Positions 33,621 through 48,134 of a stretch of DNA of 64,000 bases are shown here, piece by piece (the stretch's first letter is position 1; each line of letters begins with the position of its first letter). The stretch is from Brienomyrus brachyistius. Lineage: Eukaryota; Chordata; Actinopteri; Osteoglossiformes; Mormyridae. Below the pieces are notes generated by a model. That model worked only from the letters and a program-made list of their open reading frames with translations, had not been told where the DNA came from and did not search any database. The DNA lies in the NCBI RefSeq assembly GCF_023856365.1, contig NW_026042745.1, positions 41,432 to 105,431 on the forward strand, written 5' to 3'. The position numbers and the translations under genes were made by a program.

Positions 33621-33899
33621 TCTTTGTCATCGTCTACTGGATATAAAATATCTTCAAACGGGATATTAAACAGTTCAATCTTGAGAAATAAATTAGCTAT
33701 TTTAAACATAGAATAATTAACTGACTTACACTGGAACAGACCCAATACAGAAAAAAGTATTGCAATAATAACATCATGTAGCAAAATTTGTCAGAAGGTT
33801 TAGTAGTGACTTGGCTCGAATCGGAAGAGATGAAGAAAAGAAAATTATAAATGAGATTTACTGCTTTAACCTGCAAACCAGTCAGTTGTCTTACTGATA

Positions 33900-34090
33900 C
33901 AGAAAAAATTGTAGGAGGTGCCTTACAGAATAAATTGTATGATTATATATAAACATAAGGCAGAAGGAGCCTTTGTTAGATTGTGGCAAAAATGGCTTGA
34001 ACAAGGTGAGCAGAACTCAGCCTATTTCTTTAGGCTAGAAAGTCAGCAAGCCTATCATCAAGCTAATCATGACTATGTATAGTTATTGCA
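33900..34090 (+). pseudogene. L1/Tx1-like ORF2 fragment
   Basis: Plus-strand words: KAEGAFVRLWQKWLEQGEQN followed by SAYFFRLES, a conserved stretch between endonuclease and reverse transcriptase in L1-clade ORF2. Stops lie on both sides. Confidence 0.65.
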
Positions 34091-34109
34091 GTCACTGGAT
34101 GATTAAATA

Positions 34110-35260
34110 AAACCAGACAGTAGTAAAACTGCATATAGTTCACAGTACATGGTAAACAAAAGAAGTGGGCTTGCAGCTCTAATCAAAGCGTGTTCTTCAG
34201 AGCGCCATCTTGACTCCTTCGTCCTTGTACAACATTTAATGCCACAACCTCATACTAACAAGTGAGACTGGAAACGAAGGAACCGACCAAGATGGTTTTC
34301 TCGCACTGCCCCCCGGTGGACATGACCTTCAGTCCTCCAGATAGATGTAAACTACGCATGCAAGTGTAGTCGTGTCGTGTGAAGTCATGGCCCTAAAGCA
34401 CAGACTTAGGAGATGTTCAGTGTCACAGCCAGATTGGGTAAGACTGCAGGTGCCGTCTTAGGACAATATTAATGAATCTGAAAAAAAGTACAGTCAGCGA
34501 ATGCACAAAAAGGGCAAATGTGAGGGAAGGAAGCCCCCCCCCCCCCCCCCGAACCTCACTGCTCATAGATACCGTAGCTCACACAAGATAAGGATGCAGA
34601 TAAAAGGTTTTGATGAGCTGTTACTGAGTGATACCAAACGTTCCTGCTACCCAAACAAAGCGAGGGCAGTTTCCCAGCTTTCAGCATTACAGTGCATGAT
34701 GACATCTAGGACAGGCTGGACCCTTACCCCACCGCCCGCCGCTGACTTGGTTTGGATCCCCTGCTGTAGCTACAGCCCACACTAGGCAGTGAGGAGCAGC
34801 CCCAGTGTCAGCCATTCCTGCTCTGACTGACTTCAGGGGGAACAAAGTGCATCAAAGCCCACAGCTACTCTCTCTCATCTGACTCCAGTTGTGTGTCACC
34901 AACACACTGGGTCAGACAATGTGTTTAATACATTAAACTGATCTTTACTGAATATCAGGTCTGTGGCTGGAAAATCATTATTAATGACTGATTTTAATAT
35001 CAAGATAAACCTTGATTTTTATGCTTTAAACTGAAATGGGGTGAAATGAAAACTATGCAGCAGCCCTGATCAAACCAGCTACTCCTACCTGCCCTTTATC
35101 AGTGAGACTAGAGCACTTAGGGAAGGAGGTGGAGCCGCCGCCTTATTTAATGGGTTTGAATTATTTTTACAAGTCAGGCACTACTTTCTGTCAGAAGGGT
35201 AATTATGAATCTGAATGAACAGAAATTACATGTGGAGTTCCTCAAGGGTCCGTTATTGGC
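34110..35260. other. No supportable gene
   Basis: Contains a C run at 34536-34550 and short open frames without motifs. Confidence 0.4.
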
Positions 35261-35271
35261 AGTGGGCAGTG

Positions 35272-35460
35272 GTGGCTTAATGGTTGTTGGATTGAATCCC
35301 CGACCAGCAAGAACACTGCTCTCTGGGCACTGAATTAGCTGCCCCTTGCTATGTCACAATGTCACATATGGGTTAAATGCAGAGGACACATTTCGGTGTT
35401 GTACACTGTGTGCTGTGGTGTGTCAACACTGATCACCAATTAGAATTATAATCCTCACTG
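35272..35460 (+). repeat. tRNA-derived SINE
   Basis: Head GCAGTGGTGGCTTAATGGTT, box-B-like TTGAATCCCCGACC, and the body GGGTTAAATGCAGAGGACAC then CATTTCGGTGTTG. This is the SINE family whose head may also be at 1-44 and 47457-47500. Confidence 0.7.
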
Positions 35461-35591
35461 AGCCTCTTTGTTCAACATCTACATGCTTCCATTTGCTCAG
35501 ATTACGGAACATTATAAAATCTCTGGAACACTTAAGGCCATGTTGTTAGTAAAATTCACAACAAATAATAATCTATTGTTATACATTATAA

Positions 35592-35865
35592 TCATGGCTT
35601 TAAATATTTATCAAAAGGCATAACACATTATAGGCATGCTTATTATGCATAATGAATGATGTTTGAAGCTCTCTTCTTTAGTGCACTATAAATACCTTCA
35701 TAATGCATTATAATGATCGGTATAAGCATTAAGGATGCTTTGTATTGCATTATGAAGGTATCTATAGTGCCTTATAGATGAGTGTGTCATAAAGCATTCA
35801 TACAGCATTATAATCATGGGTATAATGTGTTATGCTTTTTATAAATATTTATAGCTGTGTTTAGA
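35592..35865. mobile_element. Fold-back (MITE-like) element with nested palindromes
   Basis: Outer arms 35595-35640 and 35815-35860 are inverted copies (AAATATTTAT, GCATAACACATTATA). Inner arms 35681-35714 and 35742-35775 are inverted as well (GCACTATAAATACCTTCATA). Almost the whole element can fold into one hairpin. No coding sequence. Confidence 0.7.
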
Positions 35866-36537
35866 ATGCTTTATGAGTGCAGTATAATTAAGCAATAACA
35901 TATAAGAAGATACTCCGGTATATCATGGCTGTGATTCAGTCAAAGGCACAAGGCTACAGGCCACCACAAAAAATTTAAAAAAATAGTTCTCATAACATCA
36001 GTGCAACTGGGAGGGGCCATCGTGTCCAAACCATCCACATACCTGGATAATTCAGTCAATAACCAATATAGTTTTGTCTAATATTTCCGGTGGCAGCAGT
36101 AAAACAACTAGCCAGCTTATTATCGGAGTAACTTTGCATTGTAAATGAAAACCATGCCGCAGATTATGAGGCAGATTGCAAAGTTCAGTTATTGGCATCT
36201 TTAATAGCGTGATCCTTAAAAGGACAGTTGGCAGCTTATAAAAACTTATTCTGGAACAGAAAAGAACAAATCCCACAAAACGGAATACATATGAACCTTT
36301 ACTTTCACTGTCACCTATGTAAATTTTTTAAACTGGTGGAAACACAGGCAGGTTCTGAAAAGGCATCAAGTGACAACCAGCCCAGCACCGGCTCCATGTT
36401 GGTGGAAATGAGGCATCAGTACAGTGTTCCCAGGTCCAGCCCAAGGTCTGCTTAAGATCCACCCAACGGAAGCTGAAACCAGCCCAATAAGAGAGAGAGA
36501 GAAGGATTTCTCTCTAAACCAGATACGGAAAAGCTTG

Positions 36538-36975
36538 TTCATGTGTTTATTTCCAGCAGGCTAGACTATTGAAATGGTGTCTTTGCAGGTCTTGGTAATA
36601 AATCAGTCAGACAGCTGCAGCTCATCCAGGATGCTGCCACCAGAGTCCTCACTAACACCAAGGAAGTAGAGCATATCACACAGGTCCGTAATCACTGCAC
36701 TGGCTTCCTGAGCATCATAGGATTAATAATTAAATATTACTTGTGTACAAGGCACTAAATGGCACTAACTTCCTTGAACCTTGTGAAGCATCCAGACCCC
36801 TGAAAGTTTACTCAGTGTCCCAGAATGAAGACCAAGCAGGCTGAAGCAGCTTTTAGTGTCTATGCTCCCTGTCTGTGGAACAAGTTTCCTGAAGACCTGA
36901 GGTCTGCTAACACTGTCAGTTCATTATAATCAGGGATTAAAACGTTTTTGTTGCTGCTTTGTTTCAATAAATTAA
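36538..36975 (+). pseudogene. L2/Maui-like LINE ORF2 C-terminal fragment
   Basis: Plus-strand words VFISSRLDY, GNKSVRQLQLIQDAATRVLT, then SVYAPCLWN-like and the terminal FPEDLRSANTVS motif, typical of L2-clade LINEs. Several stops and frameshifts. The stretch ends near an AATAAATTAAAT sequence. Confidence 0.6.
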
Positions 36976-38051
36976 ATTAGCAGGAGTTTAGTCATACGCT
37001 GCCTCTACAATCTCACTTCTTTTTAGTTAACTGTTTATTTGTATTTTGGGCTTTTAGACTTTTTAAAATTGTTTTTTAAATTGACAATGAACGTGTTTGT
37101 AAGTCCCACACCAAAGTTCCGAAGTATCGAAAAAGTACCACAGCTGCAATGATGCTTTTGGTACTGGAACTTCTGGTACTGATACTCGACTGGAAGTTAA
37201 TGGAAAAGGGAAAGAACCAAAAGTACCGAACCTGGTGCAGTGGAAAAGCACCCTGAATAAACTAGCCTTACTTAGCAATTGGATTTAAAGTCCACTGAGA
37301 TAAAAAGCTCATGTAAATGTGAAAGACCAGGAGGCAGCGGGAGAGAGAAAGAGAAGCTCCACTGGCAGTAGAAAATGAAACACAATAAAACACACTCCAC
37401 CTCATACAGGGAGAGAGAAGTGTGTGTGTGAACAGACTCACAGTGTAAGAATTCTGCTCTGTTCCTGGGCACTAATACCGGTAGGACGGTGTCTTTGGTA
37501 ACTAGAAGGAGACAGAGAGAAACAGGGATGTGAGTAAAAGGAATTTACTTGTGGGAGATGGACTTCACTCACTGTGGAGATAACAGCAGTAGGGTATTAT
37601 CATTATGAGGGACAATAACAGGCATTTTAACAAACTGCAAATCATGGTAAGTTACACATAATACAGATTTTTGGTTTCTATAATGTAGAAGAAACATGTT
37701 TCATGTGATCTGGGTTTTGCAGCCAGTAGAATGTGAAGCTCTTTCACCAGTTATCACAAAGATTTAAACTTATTGTAAACAAACTGACTTGGTCACACAA
37801 ATGTGAGGCTGACTGTACTGCATACTCTCTCTGCATGGTCCACATCGGGGGGGGGGGGGGCAATTCTACCCGCAAAGTCCAGTGTGTACGCAGGTCTTTG
37901 GGGTAACCTTTAGGTCAGCTGTTCAACCCCAGGTGTGAGACCCTTCAGCCAATCAGTCCTCTAATTAGTAATCCAGCAAAAGCAGCCCTTTCTGGGTAAG
38001 ACTGGCCAGCCCTGGTCTATATTAACATGAACAGACTAGAAATGTATTAAC
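36976..38051. other. No supportable gene; no B30.2 exon found
   Basis: I looked here for the PRY-SPRY exon expected after the TRIM coiled-coil exons and did not find it. The phrase ACCAAAAGTACCGAACC with GCAGTGGAAAAGC (37216-37250) resembles a hAT-type MITE end. A G run lies at 37849-37859. Confidence 0.4.
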
Positions 38052-39879
38052 CTGGTGATGGATCTCTGCCATTTTCATTCTGCAAAAATTCTCCAGTTGA
38101 TCTTTCAGCTCAGAAACCGCCTTCCTCAAATTCCCAAAATCAGATCTGGGACTGACAGAGATTCTGGGTCCAAATCCAGCTTCAGGAGTGACAGGAAGAG
38201 CCTGGCGCCTCTACAGACACACAGTCTGATTAAACAGCTTCATCAATACAAATGTGTATTGCAATCTAATTAACAGGACCATTAACATCTGACCAATGAC
38301 AGACTAGTTGAAATACAAATGACAATATGCATCCATTTGAATACTCTGGTTTTCTTATTGCCAAAGTAGCTGTTCTGTTACCTGGAGGAAATGGATGTGA
38401 TCTTCTGTGTGTGAAAGCTGCTCCAGCTCAGAGTGTCTCCACTTCAGTTCATCAATCTCCTGCTTCCGTCTGTCCATGTCTCCTTCAGCCTGACTCACTG
38501 CAGCCTTCTCCTGATCTCTGATCAGCTTTGTCACCTCAGAGCGTCTTCTCTCAATGGAGCTGATCATCTCAGTGAAGATCCTCTCGCTGTCCTCCACTGC
38601 TGACTGTGCTGAGCTCTGTTGGTGACACAGGGAGCAGAGGACAGTAAATTACAATTGGCCCCTTTTGAGACTCCAGAGAGCCTCATTGTACAATAGAGAT
38701 GTGAGCTGACAGGAGGTATAAAAACAGCACAGGGCTGGGGTTTGGAGCATCACCATGCTGGATGCCTCAGGTACTGAAACCCAGCCAGCACTGATTGGAA
38801 ATGATCACTCATTAAGCTCATACACTGTCAGCTGCAGGGATTTGGCAGAGACTGGTGGCTGTATGGGGCAGGTTGGTTGTCACCATTAGGTCTCAGTTTA
38901 ATAGGTGACTTTTTTAGTGGTTATTTGCATTACGCTGGGTTGTGAAAAGTTGCATTTTTCTCAAATAGGCATTTATGGTATTTTTTTAAATAAATAAGCT
39001 ACTACTGCTGCAACACTTGGTTAAACTCTGTAATCTAGCAACTTTATCCCACTGACCCAGAATAACCCACAGCAGCATTAATTTGATTAATCCGCACAAG
39101 TCTGTGAATCTGCAATCTGTTGAATCTGAAAGAAGATACAATATGATCACAAGCCAGCTGTTATCTTCTCCTCAGGTTCATACTCACTGTGAATGAGGCC
39201 ACAGCCTCTCTCAGCTCCTGCAGTTCCTTCTCTCTCATCTGAATTCTCTGCTGAAATTCCCTCTGTTTTTCACCCATTTGTTTCTACAGATAGGAAACAA
39301 GACGACAAAACAAGTTTGTTTCATTAGCTGAGATCACATTCATTTATCATCCTGTCCAAACTGGAAAGACACACAATAAAGGAACAATAAGGGGTCAAAA
39401 CTCACCAGGGAAAAAGTAGCTAAGAAAATGACACGTAGACTAACAGAGGGAATGGGGCAGCTAGTGATGTTAAGCTTGACAATAAAAAAGCGATTCACTA
39501 CATTCTGAAGCACAGCTTCAGTTTCCTTCGTTCCACCCTGAACACGTGACCATGGTCATCTGAAGCTTCATTCTGCACTCAACCATGTGACTGCTTTGGA
39601 AACTGAAAATGTGGCACAATCCTCATTACCGGTTTCAAACCTGTTGTACAGCACATATTTCGGCGTACACACACACTGCAGCGTAAGTTTTAATCATCAT
39701 AATAATTTAATAATAATTCATTTTCAATAATTAATTTAATAATAATAATTGTATGAATGATAATAATAATTGTATGAATACATAATATCAGATTTGGGTG
39801 AGGGTATTACCCAATAATCTGTATAATTTTCCCAGTATAGAGACCAAGAAACAAATGATTGATGAGGCTTTGGTCAATA

Positions 39880-40345
39880 TGCACAACCCTTCACCATAGT
39901 GGATAACGCAGGATTTAGGGAGGTTGTGGGGATCCTGGATCCAACCTACATTCTCCCATCCAGGCAAACATGAAAGGGTTTGGTGACAGAAACATTTAAG
40001 ATAGAAAAAGAGAAAGCAAAGGAAGAGGTGAGAAATGCCAAAGCAGTAAGACTAACATCTGACATGTGGACATTCATACATATGGAAGCTTATTTAGCAG
40101 TCAAATGCCATTTTATAAATGATAAGACTGAGCTGTCGACCTTATTATTGGGAGCAGGAAAATTCCCAAAGTCTCATTCTGCAGAAAACATGGCTGCAGT
40201 CGAGGCAGCCTGATGGAGGAGTGGGGAATACAGAATAAAGTGCGATGGCTCACACTGACGCTGCACAAAATGTGATTGTCTGTGTCAGACACACAACCTG
40301 CATTGCAGGTTTCTGTAGCCAATCTAATGCTCAGGCTGCTGTAGC
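39880..40345 (+). pseudogene. hAT (ZBED1-like) transposase fragment
   Basis: Lies in TRIM intron 1, opposite strand. Words: VDNAGFREVVGILDPTYILP, a TGA, then AVRLTSDMWTF, EAYLAVKCHFIND and later DAAQNVIV. These follow the central part of ZBED-type hAT transposases. Interrupted by stops; not functional. Confidence 0.65.
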
Positions 40346-41870
40346 GAACTAACAAAGACAGATGTGAGACAATTAACCAATAACAACAGTGCAGGGAAAA
40401 CAGGCAACAAGTGCAGTAACTTATATTAATGAACACAAGACTAGGAAAACTCCCACAAACACTGAAAGTAAGAAACACACACAAGGAATTCAATACTTAG
40501 AAAGTACAGAAACATGTGGAACATAATAAAACAAGGCACAAGCTTCACAAGCAGAACAGAGAACTAACAAACACTGGGAAGAATAGAAAAGCAATAATTA
40601 AATGAAAGAGGTGAGGTTGGTTCCTGACCTGCCTCAAACCCATAACCAGCTGGTCTCAGCCTCTGTGTCACACACTCATCCCATTGAGTCAAATGCAGCC
40701 ATGTGGGGAAAAGGAAGAACACACTAGGGCCAAAGACGATGAGAGGACAAAGTGGATGGACAGCGATGGCTGCTGGCCACACGGGGAAGAGACAGAAGGA
40801 CAGGCACTGAGACGAAGCTTCATTATTTATGTCAAAGCTGCTCCACGCGTTATTAATATTAGTGAAATGTGCCGGTAAAAATGACATGAAGGTAAAATTA
40901 AAGCATGTAGGTAAGAATGTGTGTTCAGTAGCCTAGCAAATGGATGTGTGAATAGAAACATATAATAACAGTGTAATTGTTTATATAGTTTTATATTGGG
41001 CTGTCCGGGGGCTTGAATTCCTGGTTAGATATTCAGTCCCACTCCAGCCCTGACTACTTTTACTTCATTTGTTCCAAGTCAGACATAATTCAGCATATCA
41101 GACAAAACAATGAACCTCTTTGTTAATATTTTCATAAATTTTGAGCTTCACTGGTTATCATTGAAAGCCAAAATATTATCCTATGGCAACCAACACAATG
41201 CTTTAAAGGCTGAACCCTTTAACCTTGAATAGAAAAGTATTAATCTACGTACATCTTAGTACCGAAAGACCTTTTATAACATGTACATTTGTACTGTGTT
41301 GATGTAGGTAAGGTAAGGTAAGGTAAGGTACGGAGGTAAGGAGCACACACTGAGTACAGTGCCTTACCGCACCCACCACACGACGAACCACCTCAGGGAT
41401 GAGAACCTGAGTGCAGCCGTGCAGTGGGTGACACCTCAGCACCACACCAGTCCCAATGGAACAGTGTGAGTTTTATCCGGTGGCTGCAGTGCCAATCCTG
41501 CAAAACACCTCTTGATGGAGTATAGAAATGCATGGCGATAATGTGAAAAGTTAAACTTTATTATGAAAATATTATTTTATAATAATAATTGTCTAATGAA
41601 AATCGCAACATTATTACGAAACAATAAATTGTCAAATTAAAAAATTATACATAGAAGACAAGTGTTATTATGAAATATAATTTTATGAAATGTATGAAAT
41701 TTTATGAAATTATTTAAAAATAAAAGGATACATTATTGAAATATTTATCATTTTATTTATATTTTTTGATATACTTATTTATTTTATTTTGAGTGTCATG
41801 GCGTCCCGTACAAACATCTTCGCCGGGCACGGCCTTACTGTACTGTGGCTCTAGTGAGTTCTTCTGTACT
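40346..41870. other. TRIM intron 1, no further gene seen
   Basis: Contains a short (GGTAA)n tract at 41309-41330 and AT-rich sequence. Nothing else is recognisable on either strand. Confidence 0.4.
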
Positions 41871-41875
41871 ATGAA

Positions 41876-41980
41876 GGGTTACTGGCTTGTCGGATGTAAG
41901 GTACCACAGTTTAAATGGACTTCATATTCGTTTACTTACATTTTGCCCAGACTACCTTAAATCCGACAAGCTAGTAACCC
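41876..41980. repeat. Short inverted repeat (hairpin) in TRIM intron 1
   Basis: Arms 41876-41903 and 41953-41980 are inverted copies (GGGTTACTGGCTTGTCGGAT against ATCCGACAAGCTAGTAACCC), 28 bp with few mismatches and a 49-bp spacer. Possibly a miniature transposon. Confidence 0.65.
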
Positions 41981-42753
41981 CGCTAGTAAGACCGGACAAG
42001 TAGGTCATGACAACTTTACCGAACCAGACTTGATCTGAGTGTTTCGTAGCAATTACACGAACAAGTGTTAAGACAAAATCCATTTATTTAAAATTAACTT
42101 TTAGATAATAACAATAATTGATACTTTCACTGATCCCTTTGGGGAAATTGTTTTAGATAGAAAGGGGAAATTCTTTTAAATTAGCCTGACCTGTATCTCC
42201 GCCCTTCCTGTAGCAGCTGAGACTGTATCATGGCCTCTGTGTTCATCCATCGTACAGAGATAACAGATACACTGCTGGTGGGTACGGCAGTAAACCTCCA
42301 GCGGTTTGTCATGGTGGGAACAGACCTTGTCCTTCAGATGGCCGATGGCATCAATGAGCTTGTGCTGTTTTGCATGGTGGAGTTTGTTGTGAAGCTGCAG
42401 GTCAGTTTCACAGTAGGAGGCCAGACACACCAGGCAGGACTTGACAGCTTTGTGTTTTCTCCCAGTACAGACGTCACACTCCACATCTCCAGGTTCAGCA
42501 TACTGGTCAGCAGGAGCAGCTGCTTGTAGTCCAGTCTTCTTCAGTTTCTCCACCACTTCAGCCAGCATGGTGTTTCTGCCCAGAACAGGTCTGGGTATGA
42601 AGGTCTGTCTGCACTGGGGGCAGCTGTAAACTCCAGCATGATCTTCCTGATCCCAGCAGCTCTTAATGCAGCTCATACAGTAACTATGTCCACAGGGAAT
42701 AGTTACTGGATCCTTTAGTAGATCTAGACAGATTGCACAACTTAACTCATTTA

Positions 42754-44367
<1,614 letters not shown>

Positions 44368-44397
44368 TACATCCACTGCAACTCTGGCTTCTGCCAT

Positions 44398-45155
44398 TTT
44401 ACCACGAACACTGATAGGATTCAGTCTCGTTTTCTCTCACAGTCATCTGTGTGTGACAGTGGGAGGAACTTCCTGCTTCTCAGACTGCAGCAGGTGTGGT
44501 TTTGGACTGAGACCAGACTGAGAAGAGCAGACTGGGCAAACAGTGGAGCTGCAGTTTATGAACAAAATAGTACATTATACAAACTGTACCCAAAGCAAAC
44601 ATTTATTTATCTTTTATGAGAATAACAGTTACTGACATTGTTTTTCTGTACACAAACTATAATCCTACTCTTTGATTTTTTGCAGTAGATAGAAATTAGG
44701 TATAAAGGTATAAGAGAGCAGATCTACTGAGAATGAATTTCTGTGTCGGTTTAGAAACATGTTTGGGATCATGTGGTTTCAGGTGAAACATGCAGGGATG
44801 TGCAGTTATAGACAGACTGTGTCAGGATTAGACAGAACAAGCTTTGACAAGTGCTGTCAATGCACAGATTTGTTTTTTTACATTATTCTATATACAATAT
44901 TCATGAAAATATATGTCATCTCTAACTTTTCTTTCTGTGTGTTTGTGCAGGGAGTGTATTTATGTTAGGAAGGACAGTCAAGTTCAGAGTGATCATTTTA
45001 ATCATCCAAAATAATTCCATACTCTAATAATGAAAATTGAACACTACTCTTATATTTAAGCCAAAAGTTAATGGACCAGCTTCAGCCATCCCCAGGAACA
45101 GAAAGATCATATATCAAAAAAGTATCCAACAAATTCCAATAACTGCAGTACAGGG
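44398..45155. other. TRIM upstream region and unassigned sequence
   Basis: Directly upstream of the TRIM ATG (44398-44560) is presumably its 5' UTR and promoter, but no clear TATA box or interferon-response element is seen. The rest is AT-rich with short open frames. Confidence 0.35.
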
Positions 45156-45159
45156 TTAT

Positions 45160-45440
45160 GGGACACACACATCACAGGAAGCACAGGGCACAAGGCAGAG
45201 ACACCCTGGATGGGATGCCAGTCCATCACAGGGCAAACACTCACTCACATGCTGAGGACAATCAAGAGACACTAATTCACCAAACTGCATGATCGTGGAC
45301 AGCATGAGGAAACCTGAGGAAACCCACAGGAACACGGGGAGAACCAGAACCAGGACTGGGAACCACACCCACAAGCCTGGAGGTGTGAAGTGAGAGCAGC
45401 TGGTCTGAAGTCCTGAAGGGAGCTGTAGCGCCATTTCTTT
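45160..45440 (-). repeat. Old SINE of the GGAT-tail family, minus strand
   Basis: Words CCATCACAGGGCAAACACTC, GGAAACCTGAGGAAACCC, AACACGGGGAGAACC and CCTGGAGGTGTGAAG match the reversed body of the GGAT-tailed SINE with many differences. Confidence 0.55.
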
Positions 45441-45469
45441 GGAACAGTGTGGAGCCGTCCTGCATTACT

Positions 45470-45725
45470 GCTTATCCTGTATGGGGGGGTGGGGAGCCTG
45501 GAGCCTGTCCCAGGTGGCACAGGGCGGGGGACACAATGGACAGGATACTAGTTTATAGCAGAGCACAAACTCACACATACAGACGCACACTAAGGGCAGC
45601 TTAGAGATTCCAATCGGCTGATCGCAGTTTCATGTTCTCCAAAGTAGGAGGAGAAAGCCCACATTGGAAGAACATGCAGACTTCACACATACAGCAGGAG
45701 GGACAGGAAACAAGCCAAGAGACAG
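45470..45725 (-). repeat. Second old SINE, minus strand
   Basis: Runs from GCTTATCCTGTATGGGGG to AACATGCAGACTTCACAC; again the reversed SINE body, highly diverged. Confidence 0.5.
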
Positions 45726-46143
45726 AGGTTACTCCCCGAGACCCCACACCCCCCCACAATCACACATACTGTTAGGATTTATTTAAAAGTTACATTTTAA
45801 TGCTACAAAATGATGACTGACTATGAACTTCATATTCCAGAACTGTGTTGGAATCTATGCTGACTGTAAGAATGTTACCTTACAGGATTTACCCGTTTCT
45901 GTGCCCTGTACCTACAGTAAGGAGCTGGGATCTCTGCTCCTTCAAAGCAGACAGACTCACTCACATATGATTACAGTTCTAGTACATAGCAGATACTGTT
46001 GCTGAAAGTGGTGAACAAGTGAGGCAAATATAACAATGCAAACATGCCGCTGTCAAGGTGCTGCCTGGGCACTAGTGCAGCTAGGCTGGTATTTCTGGGC
46101 TCCACAGACATCACTGGTGGTTGGTGTCGTGGTCACCGGGGTG

Positions 46144-46400
46144 CAGCAGGTGTTTGTCAGACAACAAACAGGGACTTACTGGGATCAGAATGGGAGGCTA
46201 TGGAACCGGCAACACATAAGGCACAACATCAGTGATCGAACTGGGGAACACAGGACCAGGAAGCACTTATATGGAGGACTAATGATGGAAGAGACTGGAG
46301 ACAGCTGGGAGTGTTTAACACGAGGGCTGGAACGAGACGTGAGACCAACAAGCAGCAAACATGGCCTGTTAGAGCCACGTTAGGGAGGAGGCGGGACATT
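46144..46400. repeat. Dispersed repeat, family R1 (third copy)
   Basis: Aligned by eye with 682-928: CAGGTGTTTGTCAGACAACA, ACTGGGATCAGAATGGGAGG, CAGGAAGCACTTATA, GCTGGGAGTGTTTAACA. It is clearly more diverged than copies A and B are from each other and lies only about 1.1 kb left of copy B. Confidence 0.65.
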
Positions 46401-47094
46401 TAATTACATTTTTATATAGTGCATCACAGAGTCGTCCCAAGGCACTTTACATAGATGTGTAGTCATACATTACAACATCATTAAAGACATTAATACACAA
46501 CGGGAAAAAGGAAAGAAAGATATTAAATAAAGAAAGCCAGATGACAACGGAGGAGAGGAACCAAAACCCCCAAGTAAGGAGATAAAATAGACCTCTGGAG
46601 GTCCATGGACAACTGGCTGCCCAACCCCCCCCCCCCCCCCCCCGCAGACTAATATTACTGAGAACAGAAAAGAGTGGAGCTGCTTGCTAAAGGCCAGGTG
46701 TGAGGTGTGATTAAAGTCTGTCAATAAGCCTGTTCTCCACGCTGGCCTGTGTAGGGTGACACTCAAGGCTGCACCCAGGATGACACAGTTAGCAGGTCCA
46801 ATTCGCAGTGTCACCCCTCCTTGGGACAGAACCAGGACTCCAGCTCAGATGGTGCCCCCCCCCGGGCAGCACCTGGAAATGTGGGGAGGCAGAGAGCATG
46901 GATGGTCAGAACATGCGTTGACACATAAATGGACAGGCATAGTGGATAAAAATGGCATTGCTTAATGTGACAGTACCAACCAGAAACTGGGACCAGAGTA
47001 AACGGAGTCTGGGATGAAGGAGGGACCCACGTATCAGGACCCAGGGCAGTCCAGCAGGACATCCTCTGGATCCATCTTCTCTGGGCTGGTGGCA
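46401..47094. other. No supportable gene
   Basis: Includes a C run at 46626-46643 and short open frames rich in Pro. Nothing recognisable. Confidence 0.4.
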
Positions 47095-47290
47095 GCCTGC
47101 AGGCATGTGCCGGTGGGACGTCAGGATAGAAAGTGGGCACCAGCAGGCCGTCAGGAGATGAGGTGGGCGCCGGCTGGACGTCTGGGGACATTGAGGTGGG
47201 TGCTGGCCAGGCATCAGGGGACAGCGAGGTGGACGCTGGCCTGACATTATGGAGCAGTGTGGCAGGTGTCGGCTGGTTACCAGGGAACCG
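47095..47290. repeat. Degenerate GC-rich minisatellite
   Basis: Four to five irregular units with the core GGTGGGCGCCGGCTGGACGT or similar (GTGGGTGCTGGCCAGGCATC, GTGGACGCTGGCCTGACAT). On the minus strand it reads as Pro-rich repeats. It lies just left of the copy B boundary. Confidence 0.6.
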
Positions 47291-47456
47291 TGTCAGATTC
47301 TATGAGAAGCCTAGAGGCAACCAAGGCCTCACCTGTGTTGGACACTGTGGGTGCGGCCTGAGCCTCCCTCTCTGGGCCGGGAGCCTTAAGTGCGGATGTA
47401 ACGACTGCAACGGCTGGCTCTCCTGGGCCAGATGCTGTAGATTCAGTGTCTTTCAA

Positions 47457-47500
47457 TCACGAGTGCGCTTCCCTAACCATTAAGTCACCACTGCTCACTA
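47457..47500 (-). repeat. tRNA-like SINE head at the left edge of copy B
   Basis: Minus strand GTGAGCAGTGGTGACTTAAT then GGTTAGGGAAG is a box-A-like SINE head. It marks the left limit of similarity visible between the two copies. Confidence 0.45.
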
Positions 47501-48134
47501 CTATGTGTACTATTAAAAGAGGCAGTAGGGTCTTGTCCAGCCAGCTGACAAAACGTTTCCACATTTAATTGGAACGAAGGACGGTAGGAAACATCTGTAT
47601 TGTGTGCAGACTTCCAATAAAACCATGTTGAAGCAAAGTCCGACCTCTACTGTGGTCCAGCACTCTGACAACCATAGAACTAGGAGTGAAGCCTGTTCTT
47701 CTGTGCTGGAGAGCTTTGGGGAGCATGTTTTGGCGAACAGGGGGATCACAGTAAATCCCAGAGAAGCATCATCGTCAGACTTCAAGTGACAATGAGGACG
47801 CAGGTCGCCCTACGGCAAACGACATGGAGACGGCGGGCTCCTTTTCTCCAGAGCACCCCACCTCTGCGGGGTTCAGCACACTCACTCCATTCCAGAGGGC
47901 CCTGAGGATCTCCGCTATAGCTGCCACACCCTCCACTTGGGAGTCCGGGGAGAGGGCTATGCCATCTGTCAGAGATGGGCCATTCTCTCTGGGCAAAGAT
48001 GTACTGCGGCCTGAACCAGCGACATTAGGTATGCTTGACACAAGCAGCAGTGATCGGCTGTAGGGACCTGGGGAATCTACTGGGGCTTGTCGAGTTCCGT
48101 CAGTCTGTTGGGTGCCAGGATGAACGACTCTGGG

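Noticed and set aside
46811..47247. Proline-rich proteins on the minus strand
   Set aside because: They follow the degenerate GC-rich minisatellite and overlap each other in different frames.
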